A stretch of DNA of 64,000 bases, taken from Grimontia marina (GTDB lineage Bacteria; Pseudomonadota; Gammaproteobacteria; Enterobacterales; Vibrionaceae). The translations under genes were made by a program, and so were the position numbers. Positions 34,550-43,806 of this stretch are shown piece after piece. Positions within the stretch are counted from its first letter, which is position 1. Each line of letters opens with the position of its first letter. Below the pieces are notes generated by a model. It ran no database searches, was not told the origin of the DNA, and saw nothing but the letters and a program-made list of their open reading frames with translations. The stretch lies in assembly GCF_900060185.1 (NCBI RefSeq), contig NZ_FIZY01000018.1:1-64000 (forward strand), read 5' to 3'.

Positions 34550-36211
34550 ATGTTTTCACTTCGCGCGCTCAAGCTCAAAACCCGCATGATGCTGATACTC
34601 GGCATGATGGCCTTGCTGCAAACTGGATTTATTGGTCTGTTTGCACTTTTCTATCTCTCTCATTCTCTCGACGAACAAATAAGCCAACGCGCCCTAAACG
34701 TGGCCAAAACGATTGCAGCCATGCCGGCCGTGGTTGAAGCCGCTGAACAGAGAGACAGTGAATACCTTCAACCACTCGCACTCGACCTGGCAGAGGTGAA
34801 TGATGCCCGCTTTGTCGTCATCGGTGACCAAAATGGTATCCGGCTCGCCCACCCCTCTTGGAAACGGGTAGGAAAGCCGATGTATGACGATGATGGTGAT
34901 TACAACGAGCCCGCCCTGCTTTACGGAAAGCCCTACATTCAGAAAGCCACTGGCAGTCTGGGGGCAACCGTTCGCGGAAAAGCCCCGATATTTGATTCAA
35001 GCAGCGAGTCAGTGGTCGGCATTGTTTCAGTTGGTTTCTTACTCAAATCAGTAGATGACATCATCAACCGCTATATCACGACGCTGTATATCGTTATCGC
35101 TGTCAGCTTTTCACTCAGTGTTTTGACTGGCATGTGGTTTGCCAACCATTTCAAAAAAGCTATTTTCGGCTTAGAGCCGGAGCAGATTGGTCGTCTTTTC
35201 CAAGAGCGAAACGCCACCCTTGAATCAGTAAGAGAAGGAATTATCGCGGTAAATAACAAAGGCCGTATTACCACTTTTAACCGAGCTGCAGTAGAAACCC
35301 TTGGGCTAGATGCCAACACAAAACTTACCGATCGTCCGATCGAGGACGTACTGCCGGATAGTCGGTTAATGGACGTACTCAAATCCGGCAAACCCCATTT
35401 CGACAAAGAGATTTGGTTACAGGACCGAAACCTCATTGTTAACCGCCTGCCCTTGCTGCAGGACAACGAAATCATAGGTGTGGTATCGAGTTTTCGCCGT
35501 AAAGACGAACTCGATGCGGTCAGCAAACAGCTCACTCAAATCCAGCAATATGCCGACACGCTTCGCAGCCAATCCCATGAGTACTCGAATAAGCTCCACA
35601 CGATTGCAGGGCTTATTCAAATCGGTGCAACCGACGAAGCGTTGGCACTGATCGGCCAAGAAACCCAAAGTCATCAAGCATTGATTCATCTCTTGGTGGA
35701 AGCCGTCCCGGACCCCATACTCGCGGGTTGTTTATTAGGGAAGTACAACCGCGCAAAGGAGCTGGGTCTACGCCTCGAAATTGACCCAGAAAGTTCAATG
35801 AAACAGATGCCTGATCACATCCCTCGCGAAGAACTGGTAAGTATTATTGGTAATCTGATAGACAATGCTCTCGAAGCCACGTTGAGCAACCAACGCTTGG
35901 AAGTCAAGCTATCGATGACAGATCTAGGCAACGACCTCATTTTCGAAATAGAAGATGAAGGTCAGGGAATCCATGAGGAAGACCATTCCCGTATCTTTCG
36001 TAAAGGGGTGACCACTAAGAAAGGCGAAGGCCATGGTTATGGCCTGCATTTGGTGCAAAAGCTTCTGCAAAACCTTGGCGGTACCATTTTGTTAGAGCCC
36101 GGAGATACAATGGGCAGCCGGTTTACCGTGTATATACCCAAACAACCTGAAGATACTTGTATTCAGACGTCACCAATGCGTTCAATTCGAGGCAAATTTC
36201 GCGAGGAATAG
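34550..36211 (+). CDS. CitA/DcuS-type sensor histidine kinase
   Basis: A 553-residue sensor. Two membrane segments (about 14-36 and 177-198) enclose a periplasmic Cache-type sensor domain (36-175). A cytoplasmic PAS domain lies at about 218-320, and a SpoB-type dimerisation helix carries His343 in SQSHEYSNKLH. The ATPase domain has NLIDNALEA, DEGQGI and GHGYGLHLV. This is the CitA/DcuS/MalK class, which senses citrate or C4-dicarboxylates directly. It is divergent from tctCBA and paired with the regulator at 36465, so it most likely switches on the tricarboxylate operon. Confidence 0.93.
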   Translation: MFSLRALKLKTRMMLILGMMALLQTGFIGLFALFYLSHSLDEQISQRALNVAKTIAAMPAVVEAAEQRDSEYLQPLALDLAEVNDARFVVIGDQNGIRLAHPSWKRVGKPMYDDDGDYNEPALLYGKPYIQKATGSLGATVRGKAPIFDSSSESVVGIVSVGFLLKSVDDIINRYITTLYIVIAVSFSLSVLTGMWFANHFKKAIFGLEPEQIGRLFQERNATLESVREGIIAVNNKGRITTFNRAAVETLGLDANTKLTDRPIEDVLPDSRLMDVLKSGKPHFDKEIWLQDRNLIVNRLPLLQDNEIIGVVSSFRRKDELDAVSKQLTQIQQYADTLRSQSHEYSNKLHTIAGLIQIGATDEALALIGQETQSHQALIHLLVEAVPDPILAGCLLGKYNRAKELGLRLEIDPESSMKQMPDHIPREELVSIIGNLIDNALEATLSNQRLEVKLSMTDLGNDLIFEIEDEGQGIHEEDHSRIFRKGVTTKKGEGHGYGLHLVQKLLQNLGGTILLEPGDTMGSRFTVYIPKQPEDTCIQTSPMRSIRGKFREE

Positions 36212-36464
36212 TGGTTCTATTTCCGTGGAATTTAACGAAGAAGTGGGCGCATTGATGGCCTCCCCTCGGGCGAGTTGACTGACGCAGTGCTCTTTGTTAT
36301 CCCTTTTTGATGGAGGTGACTACACCTGCAAAGGGACGCCGCGATCACAACACCAGTCAATCTCGCTGAATCCTGCATCTTCAGGTCGTTTGGGTATATC
36401 CCTAAATCCTTTGAAAATCAGAGCTAAACTATAAGAAAAGTCTACACCGGAGTCAGCAGTACCT
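36212..36464 (+). other. 253-bp gap between sensor kinase and response regulator
   Basis: This gap is unusual for a two-component pair, which is normally contiguous. A nested hairpin is present: CCCTTT (36301) pairs with AAAGGG (36330) and encloses AGGTG/CACCT. No gene is seen; the regulator may have its own promoter close to 36430. Confidence 0.5.
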
Positions 36465-37172
36465 ATGACACAAAGCATCCGCGTCGTTATCGCAGAAGAT
36501 GACGTTCAAATCGCAGAGATTCAAAAACGCTTTCTAGAGCGCATTGATGGTGTTGAGCTGGTGGGTATCGCCCATACCCTCGAAGACGCCGAAGATTTGG
36601 TGGATGTATTCAAACCGGAACTCTTGCTACTCGATAACCACTTCCCTAAAGGCACTGGCCTGGAGCTCCTGCGAAAACTTCGCGCTAACAACAGTGAAAC
36701 CGACGTGATTCTTATTACTGCCGCCAAAGAAGTGGATACCCTTCGCGAAGCACTGAGAAGCGGCGTATTTCATTACATACTTAAACCTCTGGTGTTTGAG
36801 CGCCTGCAAGATGCCATTCACCAATATGCGGCCCACTTAGAGAAGCTTCATGCGATGGAAGATTTAGTGCAAACGGATGTCGATACCCTTTTGCCACAAC
36901 GTGCAGTGGCCAATACTGCCGCCCCTCAGGAAATCACCAATTCCAACCAGCGTCCTCCAAAAGGTATTGATGGCATCACGCTGGATAAAATCCGTACTGT
37001 GTTTTCTGATTCGGAAGAATCACTCAATGCAGAAGAAGTCGGCACCATGATTGGCGCGAGCCGCACCACGGCAAGACGCTACCTCGAATACATGGTCAGC
37101 ACCCAGGAATTAGAAGCACAGGTTAACTACGGCAGCGTAGGCCGACCTGAGCGTAGATACATTTCCGCATAA
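36465..37172 (+). CDS. CitB/DcuR-type response regulator
   Basis: A 235-residue regulator with a receiver domain (acidic EDD 11-13, phospho-acceptor Asp57 in LLLLDNHFPKG, Lys107) and a C-terminal winged helix-turn-helix (NAEEVGTMIGASRTTARRYL) of the CitB/DcuR class. The partner kinase ends 253 bp upstream. Its likely target is the tctCBA operon with the CoA-transferase and lyase genes, under control of citrate or a related acid. A linker of about 50 residues contains NTAAPQE and PPKGIDGI. Confidence 0.92.
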   Translation: MTQSIRVVIAEDDVQIAEIQKRFLERIDGVELVGIAHTLEDAEDLVDVFKPELLLLDNHFPKGTGLELLRKLRANNSETDVILITAAKEVDTLREALRSGVFHYILKPLVFERLQDAIHQYAAHLEKLHAMEDLVQTDVDTLLPQRAVANTAAPQEITNSNQRPPKGIDGITLDKIRTVFSDSEESLNAEEVGTMIGASRTTARRYLEYMVSTQELEAQVNYGSVGRPERRYISA

Positions 37173-37354
37173 CCCTTTGCAGACTAAGAAAACATTCGTG
37201 CGCCTGTGATCCCGGTTGAATAATTCAAATAAGTCATATTTAGTTATAGTGCGTTAAAAGCTTATTTATCGCATTCCATTCACGGATTGCTTAGTCTTGT
37301 CATTCGTGCTTTGGCAATGAATATACCCAACACTTCTCAACGGAGTCAGATACT

Positions 37355-38251
37355 ATGAGCCATGCTCCCCTTTCAGTGAAAACGTCACTACCTGAGAGCT
37401 TTCGACACCAAGATTTTCTGACTTTTCATAGAAGGGACAAAACCGAACTTGCGGAAAAAGTTGACGGCAGTGAGGTCATTAAAGGGATCACTTTACAAGG
37501 TGTACCCACCTTGCTTCATCTAACCCTCTCTGACAAAACGGCTAGCTTGAGTATTCAATTAGACAGCAAAGCATGTCCAATGACAGAAGAAGAACTTCAG
37601 CACGTTCTGAAGCACATGCTCGGACTGCGCCAAACCACGGATGAATTTGAATCTGAGTATCGCGCTCACCCTGAACTATCTCGTCTGTTAAACCATTCTG
37701 CAGGGCTGAGAATTCCACAAACTGTCACGCCTTTTGAAGCCATTACCTGGGCGATTACGGGGCAGCTTATCAGCGTAGAAGCTGCCGTTTCTATTCGACG
37801 CAGATTAATAGAAGCCACGGGCATACAGCACAGCAGTGGCATGTGGTGTTTGCCCGACGAGACGATTCTGGCACGAACAGAGATTGAAACATACCGAAGC
37901 TGCGGATACTCAAACAGTAAAGCCACAACGATTCAACGTATCGCTCAAGCCTTGGTAGACGGCAGCCTGTCTCTGTCGTTAGATGCAGACCCCGAAGAGA
38001 TAGGCAAACAGCTTCTTGCTGTCAAAGGTGTGGGGCCTTGGACGGTCAGCTATACCCTGTTGCGTGGATTCGGCTGGTTGGATGGTTCACTTCATGGCGA
38101 TGTCGCCGTCCGCAGAAGCCTTCAACAGTTATTAGGGTTGGAAGAAAAGCCAACGGAGAAAGAAACCCAACAATGGCTTGCGTCTTTTTCTCCTTATCGC
38201 GCCTTGGTCGCTGCACATTTATGGGCGATGGATTCGGACAAGAGCTACTAA
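37355..38251 (+). CDS. AlkA-type DNA-3-methyladenine glycosylase
   Basis: A 298-residue base-excision repair enzyme. It has the helix-hairpin-helix LLAVKGVGPWTVSYTLLR and the catalytic Asp249 in SLHGDVAVRR, both typical of AlkA. The N-terminal AlkA_N-like part precedes it (about 1-110). The enzyme removes alkylated purines. It is longer than a minimal HhH-GPD protein and similar to E. coli AlkA (282 residues). It appears to be a single-gene unit. No ada-like gene is adjacent, so induction by alkylation cannot be inferred. Confidence 0.92.
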   Translation: MSHAPLSVKTSLPESFRHQDFLTFHRRDKTELAEKVDGSEVIKGITLQGVPTLLHLTLSDKTASLSIQLDSKACPMTEEELQHVLKHMLGLRQTTDEFESEYRAHPELSRLLNHSAGLRIPQTVTPFEAITWAITGQLISVEAAVSIRRRLIEATGIQHSSGMWCLPDETILARTEIETYRSCGYSNSKATTIQRIAQALVDGSLSLSLDADPEEIGKQLLAVKGVGPWTVSYTLLRGFGWLDGSLHGDVAVRRSLQQLLGLEEKPTEKETQQWLASFSPYRALVAAHLWAMDSDKSY

Positions 38252-38379
38252 CCCGCTCACTTCTCTAGCAATTTGATGCATTAGCAGGCACTTGAACATC
38301 TTAACGTGCCACAGTTGCGGAACCCACATGATCATTACGGTATGCTTCCCGCCCTTGTACCGTGATCAATGACACATTT

Positions 38380-39399
38380 ATGCATTACAAAAACATGTTG
38401 GGTTATCGTTACCCTAAAGGGCCGTTTGCCATGATCAGCGTGTACACCTTCACCGGTGCCGCTGTTGTTACCTCTACGGTCTTTTCGCTGCTGCTATTCC
38501 TTTCCATTGATGACAACACCATGATGAAGGTGTTGTTTGGTACTCTGGCGATCATTTTCGAAGCGGGAAAATTCTACGCTTGGTACGAATTTGGAGAACG
38601 TCGCGCACACAAAAACTACACAGGTGCAATCACAGCGTTGGTTTTCTATTTAGTGCTGGCTGCCATTTCGATTGGCGGGAGTATTGGCGGCATCAACAGT
38701 GCAACCAACAAGGCGCAGGGTGTTATCTCCATTCAGGAAGCTAAAGTCGCGGCCTACGACAGACAAATCGCGGCCATCGAAAAACAAATTGAGCTCAATA
38801 ACCTCGCCGCTGAAAAGTACATTGAAATGGAACGCATCGCGACAGGCGTTACCCGTATTCAGCAGCAAAACAACAAGCTTCGTGAAGAGCAAATCAAGTT
38901 GGCAACTGAACGCGATTCGTTGCCGCCTGTAACGCAAAGCTCTGCGATTGGTTTGATTGACAGCCTAGCCGATGCGTTCAGCGTTTCTCAGCAAGCTGCG
39001 CAATTCGGTCTTGTCGTATTCCTTTCTATTTTGCTCGACCTGTTTGCGGCTTTCTTTGTCGGTGTGATTGGTGAAGAGTTGCGTTTCCGACGCTTCTATC
39101 AACACCACACTGAAATTGATATCACGCCGGAAGACGTTAGCAAGCCGATTGGCTATCTGGAACATAAACCCGCTTTAAATGAGCCTGTCACCGCGGGTGC
39201 TGCTTCCGCAGAAGAAGCACTGTCACTTGAAGATAAAGTGAAAAAAGCGGTGCAAGCCGGCGTGATCACTTGCTCTAAGAAAGCCGTTGGTAAACATTTC
39301 CTGCTTTCAACGGATGATGTGGACGCTTTGTTTGAGCAAATGATGCTTGGTGGCCTCATTGCCAAGAAAGCCAATAATCATTATTACTTGGTGGCTTAA
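38380..39399 (+). CDS. Four-pass membrane protein with coiled-coil loop and C-terminal winged-helix-like end
   Basis: A 339-residue protein I cannot assign to a family. Three hydrophobic segments lie near the N-terminus (ISVYTFTGAAVVTSTVFSLL; MKVLFGTLAIIFEAGKFYAW; AITALVFYLVLAAISIGGSI). A long charged coiled coil comes next (residues about 115-190), then a fourth segment (GLVVFLSILLDLFAAFFVGV). The end, DKVKKAVQAGVITCSKKAVG to LLSTDDVDALFEQMMLGGLI, resembles a small winged helix. No start has a good ribosome site; ATG at 38380 is chosen over GTG at 38362. A terminator follows. Confidence 0.65.
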   Translation: MHYKNMLGYRYPKGPFAMISVYTFTGAAVVTSTVFSLLLFLSIDDNTMMKVLFGTLAIIFEAGKFYAWYEFGERRAHKNYTGAITALVFYLVLAAISIGGSIGGINSATNKAQGVISIQEAKVAAYDRQIAAIEKQIELNNLAAEKYIEMERIATGVTRIQQQNNKLREEQIKLATERDSLPPVTQSSAIGLIDSLADAFSVSQQAAQFGLVVFLSILLDLFAAFFVGVIGEELRFRRFYQHHTEIDITPEDVSKPIGYLEHKPALNEPVTAGAASAEEALSLEDKVKKAVQAGVITCSKKAVGKHFLLSTDDVDALFEQMMLGGLIAKKANNHYYLVA

Positions 39400-39414
39400 A
39401 CCGCAATCAATGAA

Positions 39415-39437
39415 AAAGAGCGCGTAAAGCGCTCTTT
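39415..39437. terminator. Bidirectional terminator after the membrane-protein gene
   Basis: Nine-base-pair stem AAAGAGCGC/GCGCTCTTT with a 5-nt loop and T-run on both strands, between convergent genes. Confidence 0.85.
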
Positions 39438-39459
39438 TCTTTATTCGATTAATTGGAGT

Positions 39460-40707
39460 CTAAAGCCTGTCAATGGGTTCCGCACTCACTTCTGTCACAC
39501 TGCTATCTCCCTTTGGCTTGATGGTATCAATCACCATCTTGAGGTCGTCAATCAGCCCTTCGTTTTTGCTGTTTTGCTCTTCCAGTGTCGTCACTTGTGC
39601 TGTTAGCGATGCTTTTTCCTGCTGCGACATCGACAAATCTGACTGCACTTTATCCAGTTCACTCATCAGCTTCGCGAGTTGAGGATCGACGTCGGGCTTC
39701 GACGTGAGAGCGGTATTTAACATCTGAGCCTTTTCTTCCAGCACCAGGGCTTGTTGCTGCATAGGTTGATTGCGAAGATCTAACCCTTCCAGCGCTTGCG
39801 CAATGGCATGCAATCGGTTTTCCAGTTCAAGGATCAGTGGTTCAAACTTGCCATTATCAACATTTCTAAACCGCTTTACCTCTTGACCGATATGCTTCAC
39901 GTGGTCAATTTCAAATTGAACGGCAGCCACAGCGGCATTGATGGCATCTATGTCGCGAGGATTCGCATTGACGCTGGCGACCGCTTGTTCGAGCGAAGCT
40001 TCTGACTTTGTAAAACTGATAGGCGCTACCGACTTAAACCCTTCACGGCGAAGCAAGGTGATCTGATTTTTCAGTGGCTCAACGTGGGTTTTGAGAACAA
40101 CGGCAATTTCTAATTTCTTTGCATTTTCAAGGAACACGACTTGCTTGACCTGCGCATCATCAATGTCGTTATCCGCAACATAAGCGAATAACTTCCTGTA
40201 ATCAGAAGCCAAGCGGTTATAGCGTGATGCATACAACTCGTCTGCGCCTATCTCTCCGAGATAAGCCATCTCAGCGATCGATTCAGCCAGCAATGAATCT
40301 GCAGTCGTTTTGAGTGTTTGCAATTGGTCAAAGAGCCCATCAACTTTTGACAGGCGTTTGTCGAAGATTTCAGCATATGTCCCATCAGAGAAGAGAGAAT
40401 AGTCTTCTGTTGCTTTTGCTGGGTTTGATGCGAAGTCTTCGTAAACATCCACTGCGTCATCCCATGCATCGAACAGATCATCGACCAAGTCATCGTCGTA
40501 AAGCCTCAGTGACTTGCTTTCCTCCATCTTAGCCAGCCAACTCTCGTAGTCTGCTTTTGATGCTTTGTAGATCTTTAATGTGTTCTGGCTTTCCTGGGTG
40601 GGTGTATTGGTTTCAGCTGTAACCTGTCTTGGTTCACTGGTTGATTGACAGGCATTGAGTAAAGATGCAAAGGCGACGGCACAAAAGACCGCATTGAACT
40701 TGTTCAT
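39460..40707 (-). CDS. Outer-membrane or periplasmic lipoprotein with coiled coil, unknown function
   Basis: A 415-residue lipoprotein (lipobox LLNAC at residues 16-20). The mature chain is helical and acidic, with coiled-coil segments in the middle (LKTHVEPLKNQITLLRREGF) and a strong coiled coil near the C-terminus (LMSELDKVQSDLSMSQQEKA and on to ENSKNEGLIDDL). No enzyme motif is visible. I do not recognise the family. A single-gene unit; the next upstream gene is 560 bp away. Confidence 0.7.
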   Translation of the reverse strand: MNKFNAVFCAVAFASLLNACQSTSEPRQVTAETNTPTQESQNTLKIYKASKADYESWLAKMEESKSLRLYDDDLVDDLFDAWDDAVDVYEDFASNPAKATEDYSLFSDGTYAEIFDKRLSKVDGLFDQLQTLKTTADSLLAESIAEMAYLGEIGADELYASRYNRLASDYRKLFAYVADNDIDDAQVKQVVFLENAKKLEIAVVLKTHVEPLKNQITLLRREGFKSVAPISFTKSEASLEQAVASVNANPRDIDAINAAVAAVQFEIDHVKHIGQEVKRFRNVDNGKFEPLILELENRLHAIAQALEGLDLRNQPMQQQALVLEEKAQMLNTALTSKPDVDPQLAKLMSELDKVQSDLSMSQQEKASLTAQVTTLEEQNSKNEGLIDDLKMVIDTIKPKGDSSVTEVSAEPIDRL

Positions 40708-41270
40708 CGGCTAATCCCCTAGGTCACTGAATCTGATCTGACTATCAACCAGATCATCATTGTTTATTTTTCTTATAATTAGATGCTACTTTCTAGAACG
40801 GGTGAGTTGTTCACCTCAGTTAAATCTAGACCAGAGACTGTTACCAAGCGCCGCCAGTAGTGTGATAGTTATCACGTCAGATTTTGTAAGTGTTACACGA
40901 CGAGATCCCGTATTTGGGATTATGCTATCAATGAGTAAAAAGAAGCCTACTACGCACAGTTTTTAAGGTGGCGTTAATATTCACACTGGTGGACGCGTGA
41001 AAGACATTGTGAGTGAAAGTAAATGATGAACGTGACCGGCAACATCAATAAATAATACTCACGATGATGAACCGCTTAAAGCCATCGATTTTGCTAGCTT
41101 GTATATCTTTACCAACCAAACACCCGTTCGATATATTGCACAGATCACAATCCTATTATCTTGTTGCTTTGGCGAATCCTCTTCTTCTAAGGAGCCCTTG
41201 CACCACACTTTCACGGCAGTTAGGCTAGAATCTGCTGACAAATCACTCGGTTTATTGAATGGAAACCAAT
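40708..41270. other. 563-bp gap before the aldehyde dehydrogenase gene
   Basis: No convincing gene. It holds a near-perfect CRP site (40861-40876), a short hairpin GGTGA-GTTGT-TCACC (about 40801-40815) and an ATCCC/GGGAT stem near 40905-40920. A frame at 40760-40966 has no ribosome site and no family features. A small RNA cannot be excluded. Confidence 0.5.
40861..40876. promoter_or_regulatory. Candidate CRP (cAMP receptor protein) site
   Basis: TGTGATAGTTATCACG matches TGTGA-N6-TCACA in nine of ten fixed positions, and the inner part is a perfect palindrome. It is 154 bp upstream of the lipoprotein start and 395 bp upstream of the dehydrogenase start, so its target is not clear. Confidence 0.55.
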
Positions 41271-42698
41271 ATGGAACAGATTAAGAACCGCTCACTACTC
41301 TCCGCCATGTGCGAAAACTCGAACAATGCAATTGCCGTTGATAACCCTGCCACTGGCGATATTCTGGGTTTTGTTCCCAATCACAGCAAACAAGAAATCG
41401 AGAGTGCTGTCAGCAAAGCGGTTGAGGCGCAAAAAGCCTGGGCAAAGCAAACAGCAAAACAACGAAGTGAAATTCTTCTCCGTTGGTTCAACCTACTGAT
41501 GGAAAATCAGGAAGATTTAGCCCGCATCATGACTCTGGAACAAGGTAAACCACTTGCTGAATCTCGCGGTGAAGTTGCCTATGGCGCTTCGTTCATCCAG
41601 TGGTTTGCAGAAGAAGGCAAACGCACTTACGGCGAAACCATTCCTACCCCATTGGCAGATCGCAGGATCATGACAATACGCCAACCTGTGGGTGTCGCTG
41701 CTGCTATTACACCTTGGAACTTCCCTATTGCGATGATCACCCGCAAAGCTGCGCCGGCATTAGCGGCTGGATGCAGTTTCGTGGCCAAACCTGCTGCTCA
41801 GACACCAATCAGCGCATACGCGGTTGCGGAACTCGCCTACCAAGCAGGCTTACCCCGTGATTTGTTAGCGATTATCTCGACAACGGATGCAGTGATGGCG
41901 GGCGAACATTTCTGTAGCAGTGATCAAATCCAGAAGATCTCCTTTACCGGCTCTACCAATGTGGGCCGCATCCTGATGAAACAGAGCGCTGAGAGTGTGA
42001 AACGCGTTTCAATGGAGCTGGGCGGCAATGCACCATTTATCGTCTTTGATGACGCGGATATCGATGCCGCCGTGAAGGGTGCGATTGCCTCGAAGTTCCG
42101 CAATGCAGGCCAAACCTGTGTCTGTGCCAACCGTTTCTATGTGCAGGACTCTGCTTACGATGAATTTGTCGATAAATTCTGCAAAGCCGTCTCTGAGTTG
42201 AAAATAGGCAATGGACTTGAAGACGGCATCTCTATTGGGCCATTGATTGACGATAACGCGAAAGATAAAGTCCAACGCCTGATTGCTGGTGCAACTGAAC
42301 AGGGGGCCAAAGTGGCCGTTGGAGGAAAAGATCATGGTGGTCGATTCTTTGCACCGACAGTTCTCACTGATGTTAGTCACGACATGGCTATTATTCAGGA
42401 AGAAATATTCGGCCCAATTGCACCTGTCATCCGTTTCAGTAATGACGAATCACTGGTTCAAATGGCTAACGACACCATTTATGGCCTTGCCAGCTACTTC
42501 TACAGTAAAGATATCAACCGTATTTTCGCCATTGCCGAAGCACTGAACTACGGTATGGTAGGTGTTAACGAAGGTGTTATCTCTACCGAAGTCGCTCCAT
42601 TTGGTGGCGTTAAGCAGTCCGGTATTGGCCGCGAAGGCGCGAAACAAGGTATCGATGAATATCTTAATACCAAATATATCTGCTTGGGTGGTATGTAA
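41271..42698 (+). CDS. gabD: NAD(P)-dependent succinate-semialdehyde dehydrogenase-type aldehyde dehydrogenase
   Basis: A 475-residue aldehyde dehydrogenase of the GabD branch. The catalytic Cys lies in NAGQTCVCANR and the general base Glu in SMELGGNAP; the cofactor loop is FTGSTNVGR and the family fingerprint EEIFGPIAPVIRF is present. GabD oxidises succinate semialdehyde to succinate. No gabT is next to it, so another aldehyde is possible. ATG 41271 (GGAA 8 nt upstream) is preferred to 41259. The upstream region has a possible CRP site. A strong terminator follows. Confidence 0.9.
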   Translation: MEQIKNRSLLSAMCENSNNAIAVDNPATGDILGFVPNHSKQEIESAVSKAVEAQKAWAKQTAKQRSEILLRWFNLLMENQEDLARIMTLEQGKPLAESRGEVAYGASFIQWFAEEGKRTYGETIPTPLADRRIMTIRQPVGVAAAITPWNFPIAMITRKAAPALAAGCSFVAKPAAQTPISAYAVAELAYQAGLPRDLLAIISTTDAVMAGEHFCSSDQIQKISFTGSTNVGRILMKQSAESVKRVSMELGGNAPFIVFDDADIDAAVKGAIASKFRNAGQTCVCANRFYVQDSAYDEFVDKFCKAVSELKIGNGLEDGISIGPLIDDNAKDKVQRLIAGATEQGAKVAVGGKDHGGRFFAPTVLTDVSHDMAIIQEEIFGPIAPVIRFSNDESLVQMANDTIYGLASYFYSKDINRIFAIAEALNYGMVGVNEGVISTEVAPFGGVKQSGIGREGAKQGIDEYLNTKYICLGGM

Positions 42699-42725
42699 GC
42701 TGGTCAGAATGAACGTTTAACTGGT

Positions 42726-42752
42726 AAAAGCAGGAGTCCTCTCCTGCTTTTT
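42726..42752 (+). terminator. Terminator of the aldehyde dehydrogenase gene
   Basis: Perfect 11-bp stem AAAAGCAGGAG/CTCCTGCTTTT with TCCT loop and a T-run, about 28 nt after the stop. Confidence 0.9.
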
Positions 42753-43010
42753 CATTTCCAAACCATAAAAAATACCTACCAAATTCGCTTTGCAACAAGA
42801 AATCCCTTTCATTCACTTTTACGTTCATAAAATTCACTAATCTTTGACGAAATTCTGCTCTATAAGTATATGATTGTTTTAAAACTGCATAAAAATTCTG
42901 CAATCAAACCTCCCAAAGACAGGTCTTTTCCTTTAATGTGAAGCGCAACAGCGTTTTTTCGTGCCACAGTGCGAAACTACGCCCAATTCAAAAAGAACAA
43001 AGGTAAAAAG
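42753..43010. other. Upstream region of the small membrane-protein gene
   Basis: A/T-rich, with no gene or clear repeat. It must carry the promoter of the gene at 43011. Confidence 0.5.
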
Positions 43011-43499
43011 ATGTCTGACGTACCTTCAGCTGCAGTAGAAGTCGCAGCTAATGCACAAACCGTTGCTGAATCTTCCGGTTCTGTTTGGCCATACGTGGTT
43101 GGCGGTATCGCTCTTGTCGTCGCAGCGGGATTTTGGGGCTACAAACTGGTAAGCCGTCCTACTTTCATTATCAAGCAGATCCGCCGCCGTAATCTGAAGG
43201 CAATGAAGAAAGAAGGAATCGAGAGCTCAGAAGCAACCAACGATTTAGATAGACTGCTAACTGCCATTGAAGAGCATGCAGTAGCAAACAAAATGTCCGG
43301 CACTGACATGATTAAACTTCTGGCTCCGCTAAACGACCAGAACCGTATGAAGTCAGCAAAAGATATGTACCTCACCATGCAACACATTGCTCGTGAAGTG
43401 GGCAATACCAAACTGGCGGGTGAATTCAAAGGTAAATCTACTGGCGTGAAATCTGGCTCCAAATTGATGGCGGGTCTGTTCAAGCGAGCAGGCATCTAA
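43011..43499 (+). CDS. Small single-pass membrane protein, unknown function
   Basis: A 162-residue protein with one strong membrane segment (WPYVVGGIALVVAAGFWGYKL, about 26-46) and a basic cytoplasmic region after it (IIKQIRRRNLKAMKKEGI). The C-terminal half is helical and polar. No family is recognised. ATG 43011 has AAAGG upstream and removes 14 N-terminal residues of a longer frame. A good terminator follows, so it is a single-gene unit. Confidence 0.7.
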   Translation: MSDVPSAAVEVAANAQTVAESSGSVWPYVVGGIALVVAAGFWGYKLVSRPTFIIKQIRRRNLKAMKKEGIESSEATNDLDRLLTAIEEHAVANKMSGTDMIKLLAPLNDQNRMKSAKDMYLTMQHIAREVGNTKLAGEFKGKSTGVKSGSKLMAGLFKRAGI

Positions 43500-43518
43500 G
43501 CCTCGCTTCAACACCGCG

Positions 43519-43542
43519 AAAGGCACCTCAAGGTGCCTTTTT
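43519..43542. terminator. Bidirectional terminator
   Basis: AAAGGCACCT/AGGTGCCTTT stem followed by TT and, on the other strand, by CGCGG; between convergent genes. Confidence 0.8.
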
Positions 43543-43554
43543 CATTTCTTCTTG

Positions 43555-43806
43555 TCATTTCATTGCTGCTTTACCACTAATGATCTTGTAGGCGGGCGTT
43601 CCCCTTACCAAGGCTTCTCTTGCAAACACATTTCCACAAGAAGGACATTCACATGGCGTTTCGGTGTAATCAACGACAATACGCTCTTTGAAACACTTCA
43701 CCAAAGACCCTTTACCGCCTTTCTTGTATTTGAATAATATCGTTTTGCATTTAGCACAGATGATATCGGCAGAACGTTCAGGCAATTTCTTTTTGGGTTT
43801 CGCCAC
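43555..43806 (-). CDS. Small zinc-ribbon protein
   Basis: An 83-residue protein with two CxxC knuckles, ICAKCKTI (near residue 17) and CECPSCGNVF (near residue 54), spaced as in a zinc ribbon. It is basic, and residues between the knuckles have many lysines, which would suit binding of nucleic acid. No family name is evident. It is convergent with the membrane-protein gene. Confidence 0.7.
   Translation of the reverse strand: MAKPKKKLPERSADIICAKCKTILFKYKKGGKGSLVKCFKERIVVDYTETPCECPSCGNVFAREALVRGTPAYKIISGKAAMK

Noticed and set aside
40760-40966. 68-codon frame in the gap before the aldehyde dehydrogenase
   Set aside because: No ribosome site, no recognisable motif, and it crosses the CRP-like palindrome.
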